From positions 24,779 through 88,778 of the forward strand of contig JABAKD010000039.1 in assembly GCA_012845835.1 (NCBI GenBank): a stretch of 64,000 nucleotides of DNA, in the 5' to 3' direction. This stretch comes from Undaria pinnatifida (Eukaryota; Sar; Phaeophyceae; Laminariales; Alariaceae). A program made the translations under genes and the position numbers. The notes beneath the pieces were generated by a model. That model saw only the letters and a program-made list of their open reading frames with translations, made no database searches and had not been told where the DNA came from. Shown here one piece after another: positions 16,710-25,133 of the stretch (position 1 is its first letter; every line of letters begins with the position of its first letter).

Positions 16710-17655
16710 AGCTATCATCACTGGCTAAAAGCGCGTCCAGCTCAGCAGCCGATGTCACAACAATATCGCCATGCTGGGTAAGCGCTAAAGCAGCCATCAA
16801 TACCCCGTAACGCAATCCTTTGGAAAAATCACCCAGCAGAATGCCATGCAACACTCCTGCAGCCATAGCGTCACCAGCACCAAGTCGATCGATTTGCTCC
16901 ACTTGTTGCGCAGGAACGTGCTGCAGCGAGGCACCATCTGAACCAATCAAGCCATCACTTCCTAGCGTCAGAACAACTGTCTGGGCCGAGCTCATCTCAT
17001 GCATCTGAGCAACAATTTGCTCCGGCGTGCCCTGGCAACCAAGGATGGCGCGTGCATCGGCAATACCACAGAAAAAGTGGTCAACTGAATTCAACATCGG
17101 TTTCAGAGCATCCGCCGCTTCGGTCGTGCTCCACAATTTAGAACGGTAATTGATATCAAAACTAACCCGACAACCGCGGCTCCGAGCCTGTGCTATTGCC
17201 TCACGGGTCAATTCAAGCCCAGTAGCTGATATTGCGGCGGTGATACCGGTAATATGGAGTATTTCGCTGTCCAGAATAAGATCCCAATTGACCTCTGGCG
17301 CGGTCAAGCGCGATATCGCGCTATCTTTACGATCATAAATGACCTGAATGGGGCGTGGTGCTTCGGAAAATTCGATGTAGTAAATTCCCAACCGATCCGT
17401 TTGGGACCAAACAATACCGTCGAGATTCACTCCGGCCGCAATTAACGGTTGGCAAGCTAATCTACCTATCGGCGAGTCTGGCAAAGCTGAGGAAAAGGTT
17501 GTTTTTTGACCCAGGTAGCTCAAGGCTGAAATCGTGTTGGCTTCAGCACCACCAGCAAAAACGTCAAAACTAGTTGCGTTTTGCAGACGTGTACCGGCCG
17601 GTACACTGTAACGCAACATTAATTCACCTAAACCGGTTACAGAAAATCTAGCCAT
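16696..17655 (-). CDS. PfkB-family sugar kinase, 2-keto-3-deoxygluconate kinase-like
   Basis: A 319-residue ribokinase-fold protein. FSVTGLGELMLRYS opens the fold, GGAEANTISALSYLG carries the sugar-binding glycines and DRLGAGDAMAAGVLHG holds the anion hole and catalytic Asp (most relatives have Phe where this has Met). YKYE-like lid positions and the RPIQVIYDRKDSAI stretch fit KdgK-type enzymes that phosphorylate 2-keto-3-deoxygluconate. The start is the ATG at 17655, with GGAGG 12 bases upstream; its first base is the last base of the upstream gene's stop. This 1-base overlap ties it to the enolase-superfamily gene, so the two probably share a sugar-acid pathway. Confidence 0.85.
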   Translation of the reverse strand: MARFSVTGLGELMLRYSVPAGTRLQNATSFDVFAGGAEANTISALSYLGQKTTFSSALPDSPIGRLACQPLIAAGVNLDGIVWSQTDRLGIYYIEFSEAPRPIQVIYDRKDSAISRLTAPEVNWDLILDSEILHITGITAAISATGLELTREAIAQARSRGCRVSFDINYRSKLWSTTEAADALKPMLNSVDHFFCGIADARAILGCQGTPEQIVAQMHEMSSAQTVVLTLGSDGLIGSDGASLQHVPAQQVEQIDRLGAGDAMAAGVLHGILLGDFSKGLRYGVLMAALALTQHGDIVVTSAAELDALLASDDSSIAR

Positions 17656-18980
17656 TATTCCTCTTCCTCCAAAATTTTTCGCCAAGCCTTGTCACCTGTC
17701 GCTTGACGATTCATTGCACCATAAAGTAGTCGCAAGCTGTCCCCTTCCTGAAGCGTATCACTCGCCAACACCCGCTCCGGCTGCATAACGATAGCGATAT
17801 CAGCCAGAAATTCCAGTGAAGCTTCGTTTTGGACATGGGCATCGCCAATTGTGAACGGAATATCGTTCTCACGACACAATTGGATCGCTTCCATACTACG
17901 TAGAATACTCCCATAGGCTGGCAAGTCGATATGAACCACGGAAATTGAGTCGCTTGATATAAGCTCTTTCAGAATAATCGGGTTGGAAACTGAATGCCCA
18001 ACGCCAAGCTTCAGCTTCAGTTGGCGATCTCGAGACAGCTCTTTTAAGTCACGGATGGTCTTAACCTGGTTTGCCGAATTGTCGGAAACGACTGGATCAA
18101 GCAACCAAAGTGTTGCCGGACGTGAAGCCAAATCGATACTAGAGAGACAGTCCAGCAATTTGCCATTGTCATGATCAAAAAAGTCACTGAGTAAACCACG
18201 GCTGTCAACAACGATAACAGGATCGTAATAATCACTCCGATGAGGCTTTAGCTGTTGCTGAACATGACGCACCCATTTTTCAAAAACAGATGCCCCTTCG
18301 CCTAAAATCTCTGTCGTCGTCGGTAAAGGTACGGCAAAATTGAATCCCGTGATTCGCCCTGACACAGGAAGCCCATCCTCACCATTTAGCTTGAGCTGAA
18401 TTTTGACAATATCCTTGCCGACTGGAATGCCCCATTCATAAGCTAGCTGTTGCGCAGGGGTACGTCCATTAACGGAAGCAATCGTTTTAAGCAGGGCTTG
18501 AGAAGCGCCATAACGCACTGCCGGATGCAAAGTTCTTTTGAGAGAAAATTTCTTCTCACGTGGCGGAGCCGGCGGCTTTTCGTCAGTCAGCCCGGCCGTC
18601 AAAAAGCCACGGCGAGTAAGCTTCTTGCCCTCTGGCGCGGGTGTCGGTGGCAACTTCTTGGTCACCTCGAAAGTTTCCTGTAGGCTATCAACCAACGCAC
18701 CCATCTTACGGAACTCTGTTACCGTTTGACCGATCAGCGCTGGTGCTACCACATGGCGTAATGATTGAATTGCTTCATTGCTACTAATTGTGCGCTGCCA
18801 GCCCGGCAGCAAATATCCAGCAGACAGCGAGCAATACCCCCACTCTATCTTGCCATTACTCAAGAGCAGACCAATTGCGATATTAACTGCACTTTGGGTA
18901 GTGGAGCTATGAGTGACTGGGGAAAGACGCCCCCATTCAGGAATGACAAGCAGGCCAAGGATGGTTAAAGAGGTAGGCAT
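17655..18980 (-). CDS. Methylaspartate ammonia-lyase-like enolase-superfamily protein, diverged
   Basis: A protein of 441 residues from the ATG at 18980 (an in-frame TTG at 19007 would give 450). The C-terminal third resembles methylaspartate ammonia-lyase: LRSMEAIQLCRENDIPFTIGDAHVQNE, then VMQPERVLASDTLQEGDSLRLLYGAMNRQ. The N-terminal capping domain is present. The barrel positions that normally hold the three metal ligands read VVDSRG, WLLDP and LKLGVGHS, so one or more classic ligands seem changed; activity may be altered or lost. Between cap and barrel is an insertion of about 50 Pro/Lys-rich residues that contains TRRGFLTAG, which looks like a twin-arginine motif but is internal. Neither start has a clear ribosome site. 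Cotranscribed with the kinase. Confidence 0.6.
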   Translation of the reverse strand: MPTSLTILGLLVIPEWGRLSPVTHSSTTQSAVNIAIGLLLSNGKIEWGYCSLSAGYLLPGWQRTISSNEAIQSLRHVVAPALIGQTVTEFRKMGALVDSLQETFEVTKKLPPTPAPEGKKLTRRGFLTAGLTDEKPPAPPREKKFSLKRTLHPAVRYGASQALLKTIASVNGRTPAQQLAYEWGIPVGKDIVKIQLKLNGEDGLPVSGRITGFNFAVPLPTTTEILGEGASVFEKWVRHVQQQLKPHRSDYYDPVIVVDSRGLLSDFFDHDNGKLLDCLSSIDLASRPATLWLLDPVVSDNSANQVKTIRDLKELSRDRQLKLKLGVGHSVSNPIILKELISSDSISVVHIDLPAYGSILRSMEAIQLCRENDIPFTIGDAHVQNEASLEFLADIAIVMQPERVLASDTLQEGDSLRLLYGAMNRQATGDKAWRKILEEEE

Positions 18981-19219
18981 ATCAGAATAAAATGGGCGAA
19001 CATTCAACCACGACGATCAAGAGCCACGTCGGGACAAGCCATATCATTTTGTGAAAATCGCAAAGGTTGCCAACCAAGATATAGTTTACAGCTTGATAAC
19101 TAACGCCTGCAGGCAAATTTGTTTCGCCCGACGTTGTTGTCAATTGTAGCGGATTCAAGAGGCCAAGGCGATAATCGCTCACCTATTCTACTGTTGTCCC
19201 CATGCCACAAGGAGTCGTC

Positions 19220-19585
19220 ATGAGTTTTATAGAATTTGAAAGCTGGGAAATCAAGGAAGGTCATGAAGAAGATCATCACGAGATAATCCGGACCTGGTTT
19301 CGATTCGTAAGAGAGAACTACCTGGAAATGTTTTCCGAATGGAAATCGGCCAGCTATTATCGTGAAACAGATCGTGATGGGGCATTAACCGGCCGGTACA
19401 TCATGCTCTTCGAATTCCACAGTCGCGAAGGCCACCACGCCTACAAAGAACGGCGCACAGGCTACCCCGGCCCTTACAAAGCGTACGAGAAAATCGACCC
19501 CTACCAACATTTCATTGAAGATAGTGTCTCAATCAAATATTGGGAGCCGCAAGAGACAGAGCTCTGGTTCCAATATGAAGCTTAG
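19220..19585 (+). CDS. Small alpha/beta-barrel-like protein, function unknown
   Basis: A 121-residue soluble, acidic and aromatic-rich protein. It starts MSFIEFESWEIKEGHEEDHHEIIRTW, reminiscent of dimeric alpha-beta barrel (NIPSNAP/ABM-like) proteins that begin with a beta strand ending in a his/acid-rich turn, and it contains GRYIMLFEFHSREGHHAYKERR. No catalytic motif is recognised. The start at 19220 is chosen because AAGGAG lies five bases upstream; an in-frame ATG at 19202 lacks one. It precedes the putative selenoprotein by 52 bases on the same strand, so the two may be functionally linked. Confidence 0.65.
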   Translation: MSFIEFESWEIKEGHEEDHHEIIRTWFRFVRENYLEMFSEWKSASYYRETDRDGALTGRYIMLFEFHSREGHHAYKERRTGYPGPYKAYEKIDPYQHFIEDSVSIKYWEPQETELWFQYEA

Positions 19586-19637
19586 CTTGTCTGTTTACCG
19601 TTCGATGCTATTTGCCGCCTATCTTTAGAGAGGAACT

Positions 19638-20531
19638 ATGAATCCAGATATAAAAGTCGGTGCTCATTTCCCGAATATCGAGCTACCCGATCACCGTGAC
19701 CGTCTCATCAAGCTGACCGAAATGACTGCCCCAACAACCTGGGACAATGTAATGGGCTGGGATGACGGCTACCCCATTATCGTTGTGTTTTACAGGGGCT
19801 TTTACTGACCACGTGATGGAGCTCAAATGCGCCAGTTGGTGCGTTTTCAGGAAGAGTTATCTGTTAATTATTGTAAGCTGGTCGTCATCAGCGCCGATGA
19901 GAGCAAAGTCGCCGCGGCCTACCGCTACGGCCTCGGCGCATCCTTTCCATTCCTTAGCGATGTTGAACGCAAATGGATCGATTTTCTAGGAATCCGTGAT
20001 GAAGTTGAAGGCGAATATCCAGGATGTGCAATCCCGACAACATTTGTGCTTACCGCCGATCTAAAAATCCATAAGATTTACGATGGCTGGTTCTTTGTCG
20101 GCCGTCCTACCCTGGAAGAGCTACGGCAGGATTTACGCGCCATCATGTCACGACGCCAAAACTACAGCCACGATGCTTACAATACCCCTGAAGTAAAAGC
20201 TGTTGTTTGTCCGGCCGAGATGTGGGAAAACGGAGCCCCCCCTTTAGGAAAAAGCGGCAACGAAGTCGCTCATGGGTTTGTGCAATGGTTCAGTGTGGAC
20301 AATGGGTATGGAGTCATCGTAACAGATGAGGGCGAATCCATCATGCTGCGCTTTACGGGAATCCCGGGCCTTGGCTATCGCACCGTGGCCCCGGGCGCTG
20401 AAGTCGATTTCGAAATCGTAAATTCGCCAACCGGAGTCAAGTGCGCCATCAATGTACAAATATTGACGGCACCAGATAGTGCCGGATCCGGCTCATTGAC
20501 GTCAGGAATTGTTGCTGGCCTGAACAATTAG
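19638..20531 (+). CDS. Putative selenoprotein: peroxiredoxin-like domain with in-frame UGA, fused to a cold-shock-like domain
   Basis: A frame from the ATG at 19638 (AGAGGA seven bases upstream) runs to 20531, 297 residues, if the TGA at 19806-19808 is read as selenocysteine. Residue 57 then falls in VVFYRGFY-U-PRDGAQMRQLVRFQEEL, exactly where AhpC/TSA-type thiol peroxidases have their catalytic Cys (FYRGxxCPYC). The downstream part keeps the thioredoxin-fold features (LVVISADE, FPFLSDVERKW, AIPTTFVL). Residues 211-276 match a cold-shock domain: HGFVQWFSVDNGYGVIVTDEG (RNP1-like) and IMLRF (RNP2-like). A 9-bp stem with loop AGTT follows the TGA. The resolving Cys of CxxC is Asp here. Alternatives are a nonsense mutation or a sequencing error, but the frame continues intact with family sequence. 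Confidence 0.8.
19825..19846 (+). promoter_or_regulatory. SECIS-like stem-loop downstream of the in-frame TGA
   Basis: Arms AAATGCGCC (19825-19833) and GGTGCGTTT (19838-19846) form nine pairs, two of them G-U, around the tetraloop AGTT. The loop begins 25 bases after the TGA and has a G at its second position. Both the distance and the loop G match the usual description of bacterial SECIS elements, which recruit SelB. Confidence 0.6.
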
Positions 20532-20657
20532 GTTAGGTCGAAGACCTTGCGGCCAGCATGACCCTGATAGCTCTCGACAGCTTTGCTTAGTCAATGGGCA
20601 CGGTGGTAACGCGGACTAAAGGACGAGACTGATACCCGACGTAAAAAAGGATTGGCC

Positions 20658-22265
20658 ATGAAAGACTTTCCGCCCAACATCGTCCTGATTCTGGCTGATG
20701 ATATGGGATTCTCCGACATCGGTTGCTTCGGATCCGAGATTAAGACGCCCAATCTTGATAAATTGGCAGAGGGCGGCTTGCGCCTAACTTCACTCTACAA
20801 CTGCGCCCGCTGTTGCCCAACCAGGGCATCGATCCTGACCGGTGTCTACCCTCACCAGGCAGGAATTGGTCATATGATCGGCGACCTGGGCCGAAAGCCT
20901 TATCAGGGATACTTGCGTGATGATTGCGTCACTATCGCCGAATTGCTTAAGCAACAGGGGTATCGCACCTGTCTTTCGGGCAAATGGCACGTAGGCGGCG
21001 ACTACGATTCCCGTTTTGTTGACAGCTGGACACCAGGTGACAAAAAGCATCCAACGCCAACACAGCGCGGGTTTGACCGCTTTTTTGGCACACTTGATGG
21101 TGCGGGTAGCTTTTTCAGCCCCCACTACTTGATGGAAAACGAGGAACGATATTACCCTGAAGATGGCTTTTACATGACTGATGCCATCACCACCAAAGCG
21201 ATCGAAATGATTGATGAGGCTGTTGCTGAAGATGAGCCGTTTTTCCTGTACATGGCCCACACGGCACCACATTGGCCGCTTCATGCCTGGCCCGACGATA
21301 TCGCCAAATATAGTGGACAATATCGCCGACAGGGCTGGGATGGGATAAGAACCGCCCGCCACGAGGAGATGCTCGCCAAAGGCCTACTAAATTCGCAGTG
21401 GGCTATCTCACCGCGAGATCCCGGAGCTCAACGCTGGTCTGAAATTCCCAATAAGGATTGGGAGGATTTACGCATGGCGGTCTATGCGGCGATGGTAGAC
21501 CGCATGGACCAGGGAATCGGGCAGCTAATGGCCCGATTACAGGAGCACGGCATTGAGGAAGATACAATGATTATCTTCTTGTCGGACAATGGTGGCTGCG
21601 CCGAATATCTGGAAGAGGATGGCTGGGCCCGCTTTTACGAGGGGATGACATTGGACAACCGGCCGGTCAAACTCGGCAACCGGACAGATCTCAAACCCGG
21701 TCCAGCCGACACCTTTATGAGTTATGATGTCGCCTGGTCCAATGTCTCCAACGCCCCTTTCCGTCGCCACAAACGCTGGGTGCACGAAGGAGGTATCTCA
21801 ACCCCTTGCATCATCAATTGGCCTGGGCGCTCACAAGAAGGCGCAATTAACCATTCACCATGCCATGTCGTAGATATTTTACCGACCCTGCTTGAAGCAA
21901 CCGGTGGTCAATACCCAACAGAATTCAATGATCAGCCGATCCAACCTGTTGCCGGCGAATCACTATTACCTTTGCTCGATGGAGATGATTGGCAGCGCAA
22001 CAAACCAATTTACTGGGAACATCAGGGCAATTCGGCAATTCGAGTCGGCGATTGGAAGTTGGTTTGTGGCTTCGATGAGCCCTGGGAACTTTACAATATG
22101 GCACGCGACCGAACCGAGCTCACTAACCTGGTAGAGAAGAATAAGCCAAAACTCAAAGAAATGAAGGAACTCTATTCAGATTGGGCCAGCCAAGTTGGTG
22201 TGGAAAGCTGGATTGATTTGCAACCCATTTTCCAATCATTATATGCCGGAGGCACACTCAAATGA
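20658..22265 (+). CDS. Sulfatase (arylsulfatase type)
   Basis: A 535-residue alkaline-phosphatase-fold enzyme of the formylglycine sulfatases. The metal-binding start is NIVLILADDMGFSD and the active-site signature is C52-C-P-T-R56 followed by ASILTGVYPHQAG, where Cys52 would be converted to formylglycine by a maturase encoded elsewhere. SGKWHVGG and IFLSDNGG supply further metal and sulfate ligands. No signal peptide is visible, so it is probably cytoplasmic. The ATG at 20658 has GGA upstream; an in-frame TTG at 20652 is less likely. The stop overlaps the start of a second sulfatase gene, giving a translationally coupled pair. Substrate unknown. Confidence 0.92.
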   Translation: MKDFPPNIVLILADDMGFSDIGCFGSEIKTPNLDKLAEGGLRLTSLYNCARCCPTRASILTGVYPHQAGIGHMIGDLGRKPYQGYLRDDCVTIAELLKQQGYRTCLSGKWHVGGDYDSRFVDSWTPGDKKHPTPTQRGFDRFFGTLDGAGSFFSPHYLMENEERYYPEDGFYMTDAITTKAIEMIDEAVAEDEPFFLYMAHTAPHWPLHAWPDDIAKYSGQYRRQGWDGIRTARHEEMLAKGLLNSQWAISPRDPGAQRWSEIPNKDWEDLRMAVYAAMVDRMDQGIGQLMARLQEHGIEEDTMIIFLSDNGGCAEYLEEDGWARFYEGMTLDNRPVKLGNRTDLKPGPADTFMSYDVAWSNVSNAPFRRHKRWVHEGGISTPCIINWPGRSQEGAINHSPCHVVDILPTLLEATGGQYPTEFNDQPIQPVAGESLLPLLDGDDWQRNKPIYWEHQGNSAIRVGDWKLVCGFDEPWELYNMARDRTELTNLVEKNKPKLKEMKELYSDWASQVGVESWIDLQPIFQSLYAGGTLK

Positions 22266-23752
22266 CCCGCCCGAACATCTTATGGCTTAACAGCGATCAT
22301 ATGCTGTACGCCCATCATCGGCAGCTCTATGGCTACCCGCAACTGCCCGCCTTTGATCGTCTTTGCAACTCAGGCATCCATTTCCAGAACGCATTTGCCG
22401 TAACACCACTTTGCCAGCCATGTCGTGCCTCGTTGCTCACCGGAGTTTACCCTCACCGACACGGAATGTTACAAAACGACGGCCAGGCAGGAGCCCGGCT
22501 TGATTTCGAACCCGATACCCCGCTTTACAACAAACCATTACAAGAATCTGGCTATAGAGTTGGCTATTTCGGCAAGTGGCATACCGGCGAAGAACGGATT
22601 GCCCAGGACTATGGTTTCGAAGGATTCTCCTGTCCAGGCTATGGGCATCCCTACTGGTCGGAGGAGTATCAAGCTTATCTTGATGAGAAAGGGTTGCCTC
22701 AACCAGAAGTAGAAATAGAACGTTGGGTGGCCTATCCGGAATGGGATGGAAAGACAGTTCGCCTGGTGGATTTCCCCAAACCGTATGCCACACCATACTT
22801 TCTGATGGAGAGTAGCGGGATTCTCAAGGCGCCCGTGGAGACGCATGAAGCTTATTTTTTGGCACACTTAGCCGGGCGCTGGTTGGAGGATCGCGTCGCT
22901 GACGAGCACCCATTCTGCTTGCGAGTTGATCCCTGGGGCCCACATCATCCCTATTGGGTAGCCGAACCATTCTTGAATACCATCGATCCAACGACTTTCA
23001 CTCCTTACCCATCATTTGGCAGCGAGTTACTCCATCGACCACAGCATCATCGAGATTTACTGCAATATCGGCGCGAATATGCTGATTGGCCAAATTGGTC
23101 CGACTGGGATTGGTTTATCGCCCGGGCCCATGAACATGCTCACCTGGTCGATGCGGCCCTTAACACGATTCTGGATAAACTGGATGAGTTGGGTTTAACT
23201 GAAAATACGATGGTGATTTACAGCGTCGATCATGGTGGCGCCCTTGGGAGCAATGGTCAGCTCGTCGACAAAGGCTGGGTAATGACAGACGAAACGATGC
23301 GCATCCCGGTTGCGATGCGTTGGCCAGGGAAGATACCGGCCGGTCAGCAGAGTGAAAAACTGATCATGAATATGGATATCGTCCCGACAATCCTGGAAGC
23401 CGCCCAGGTAGCAGTTCCCGACCCATGTGACGGTCTTAGCCTGCTTAACCTCGCCAAATCACCGGATTCGGCAGAGTGGCGTGAAGATTTGATGCTTGAA
23501 CATCATGGTCATTATGACGAAGCACATATTCAAAGGCAGCTACGTCACGGCAATTTCAAATATGTTGCACACCTGGATGACAGTGACGAACTTTATAACA
23601 TCGTCCAGGATCCGTTCGAACTCGACAATGTAGCCGCTCATCAAGATTATGCCGACATCATTGCCGACATGAAAAGGCGCCTCAAACTACAAATGGCCGC
23701 CCACCAGGACAACGCCCCGGAACTTCAACGATTACGGCTACAGATGGAGTGA
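22262..23752 (+). CDS. Second sulfatase, distinct subfamily
   Basis: A 496-residue formylglycine sulfatase. NILWLNSDHM gives the N-terminal metal site and C51-Q-P-C-R55 followed by ASLLTGVYPHRHG the active-site signature. FGKWHTGE and YSVDHGGALGSNGQ complete the metal and sulfate pocket. It is only distantly similar to the sulfatase just upstream, so the pair may act on different linkages of one sulfated substrate rather than being a recent duplication. ATGA overlap with the preceding stop implies translational coupling. No signal peptide is visible. Confidence 0.92.
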   Translation: MTRPNILWLNSDHMLYAHHRQLYGYPQLPAFDRLCNSGIHFQNAFAVTPLCQPCRASLLTGVYPHRHGMLQNDGQAGARLDFEPDTPLYNKPLQESGYRVGYFGKWHTGEERIAQDYGFEGFSCPGYGHPYWSEEYQAYLDEKGLPQPEVEIERWVAYPEWDGKTVRLVDFPKPYATPYFLMESSGILKAPVETHEAYFLAHLAGRWLEDRVADEHPFCLRVDPWGPHHPYWVAEPFLNTIDPTTFTPYPSFGSELLHRPQHHRDLLQYRREYADWPNWSDWDWFIARAHEHAHLVDAALNTILDKLDELGLTENTMVIYSVDHGGALGSNGQLVDKGWVMTDETMRIPVAMRWPGKIPAGQQSEKLIMNMDIVPTILEAAQVAVPDPCDGLSLLNLAKSPDSAEWREDLMLEHHGHYDEAHIQRQLRHGNFKYVAHLDDSDELYNIVQDPFELDNVAAHQDYADIIADMKRRLKLQMAAHQDNAPELQRLRLQME

Positions 23753-24096
23753 CGATCCCGATTCCCAAGACACGCTTCATAGCCGCCAAATTTAACAGTA
23801 TGTCCAAAACTATCGATTTGGGTTGCCACCCGGATTTGAGAGAGCGTGGCCAGGACCTGAATGATACAATTTGGCTAATCAATAGTGGGTCAGAAAGTCG
23901 AAGGCTCTTCAAGTTTGCTACTGATAGCCTCGCTTCTGGTCCTGAATGTAGAAGTAAAAGAGTTTTTGCCGCAAATTAACACTGATTTTTCTTTTGTCGC
24001 TCCGGGCTGAGTTTGCGTCAATCCAGCCGCCCGTCGGCTGTGCCCGGGGCAGGCCACGAGATCCGAACAGATTTTGTCTACCACCGGGGAGTCACC

Positions 24097-25101
24097 GTGA
24101 ATTTAGAGCTTTGCTTTCTTTACCTGCTTCCTTATGAGGACGAACAACCGGCCGGTCCCGTAGTTCCCTCCACATCCCCGAAAGACGCCCCTTACTTTTT
24201 CGATTTGGATATTGAGTTTCGCTCTAGTTGGGGGTCGCGCCAAGTCTCAATCGCCGACACAGCCGCTACCATTCGCTTGCAGATTCTAAACCAAACCGTC
24301 TGGGTAGCTGAATGCTACTATAAAATACCTGGCCAGCTAGCGGACGAGCAAAGTCAACGTAACGAACAAATCCAGGCAGAGCTCAAAGCATTGATTCATC
24401 GCGAACTCAACCTGAGGGAAGGGTTGAGCGAACAATACACCATCATTTTGATACGAGATTGCAAGGAGAATGCCGATGCATATATTGACCAGCATTCCTA
24501 TCCGTTCGCTCAACTCATACGAGCATTTACCAAGAAAGTAGATAGCCGGGAAGTTACCGAAACGCTAGCTAGTCGCACACGTTTCTCAGAGAACGATTTG
24601 ACGGTTGTAGATTGGGCCGGAGCAATTATAGTGGCAGCAGATGGCGACTTTCAGGCAGATATCGACTTGCTGAAAATTGGAAAGTTCCAACTCCTCCGTT
24701 ATCGTATGCTGGACAATAAAGTGCAACTGATGCTCAAGCAAGTCCAAACCACAATCACCGGTAAGCGCCCTGGCTGGTTACGCGCCCCTCATCGCACCGT
24801 TCAGGAAATTATCACTCAACGATTGACGATGCTGCTCGACTTCGAGCGTATCGATCAATCCTTACTGTTGATTGGTGATTGGTATTCCGCCAAGTTATAT
24901 AGTCAAATTAACGACAACTTTGGTCTTACTCAATGGCAATCTATCGTTAGCCGTAAACTTGACAATCTGGAAGCCATTCATGGCGTCGTTTCTGAGAATC
25001 TATCACTCTCATGGCGACGTACAATAGATTTTATCGTGTTTTGGGGCTGGATTGTTCTGTTGATAGGTTATCTATTTCAATTCGTCACAGGTTTAGGATA
25101 A
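24097..25101 (+). CDS. Unknown protein with a single C-terminal membrane segment
   Basis: The GTG at 24097 is chosen because GGGGAG lies five bases upstream, giving 334 residues; the frame is open to a TTG at 24013. The protein begins NLELCFLYLLPYEDEQ, is otherwise hydrophilic with long mixed-charge stretches, and ends with a hydrophobic segment (DFIVFWGWIVLLIGYLFQFV) near the extreme C-terminus, so it looks tail-anchored and faces the cytoplasm. No known domain is recognised. It is followed by the DUF427 gene after 32 bases and probably shares its transcript. Confidence 0.65.
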   Translation: MNLELCFLYLLPYEDEQPAGPVVPSTSPKDAPYFFDLDIEFRSSWGSRQVSIADTAATIRLQILNQTVWVAECYYKIPGQLADEQSQRNEQIQAELKALIHRELNLREGLSEQYTIILIRDCKENADAYIDQHSYPFAQLIRAFTKKVDSREVTETLASRTRFSENDLTVVDWAGAIIVAADGDFQADIDLLKIGKFQLLRYRMLDNKVQLMLKQVQTTITGKRPGWLRAPHRTVQEIITQRLTMLLDFERIDQSLLLIGDWYSAKLYSQINDNFGLTQWQSIVSRKLDNLEAIHGVVSENLSLSWRRTIDFIVFWGWIVLLIGYLFQFVTGLG

Positions 25102-25133
25102 AGATAAAAAGCATTTTTACCTGGAGGTAAGTT

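Noticed and set aside
17983-18729. Plus-strand frames within the MAL-like gene
   Set aside because: They are antisense shadows with no ribosome site; the minus-strand frame has clear family sequence.
19638-19808. Reading 19638-19808 as a separate 56-residue gene followed by an independent gene at 19827
   Set aside because: Both parts are in one frame and together make one peroxiredoxin domain with the stop exactly at the catalytic position; an ATG at 19827 would cut the fold in half and has no ribosome site.
23749-23979. A 76-codon gene after the second sulfatase
   Set aside because: Starts at a GTG inside the sulfatase stop region, has no ribosome site and no recognisable product.
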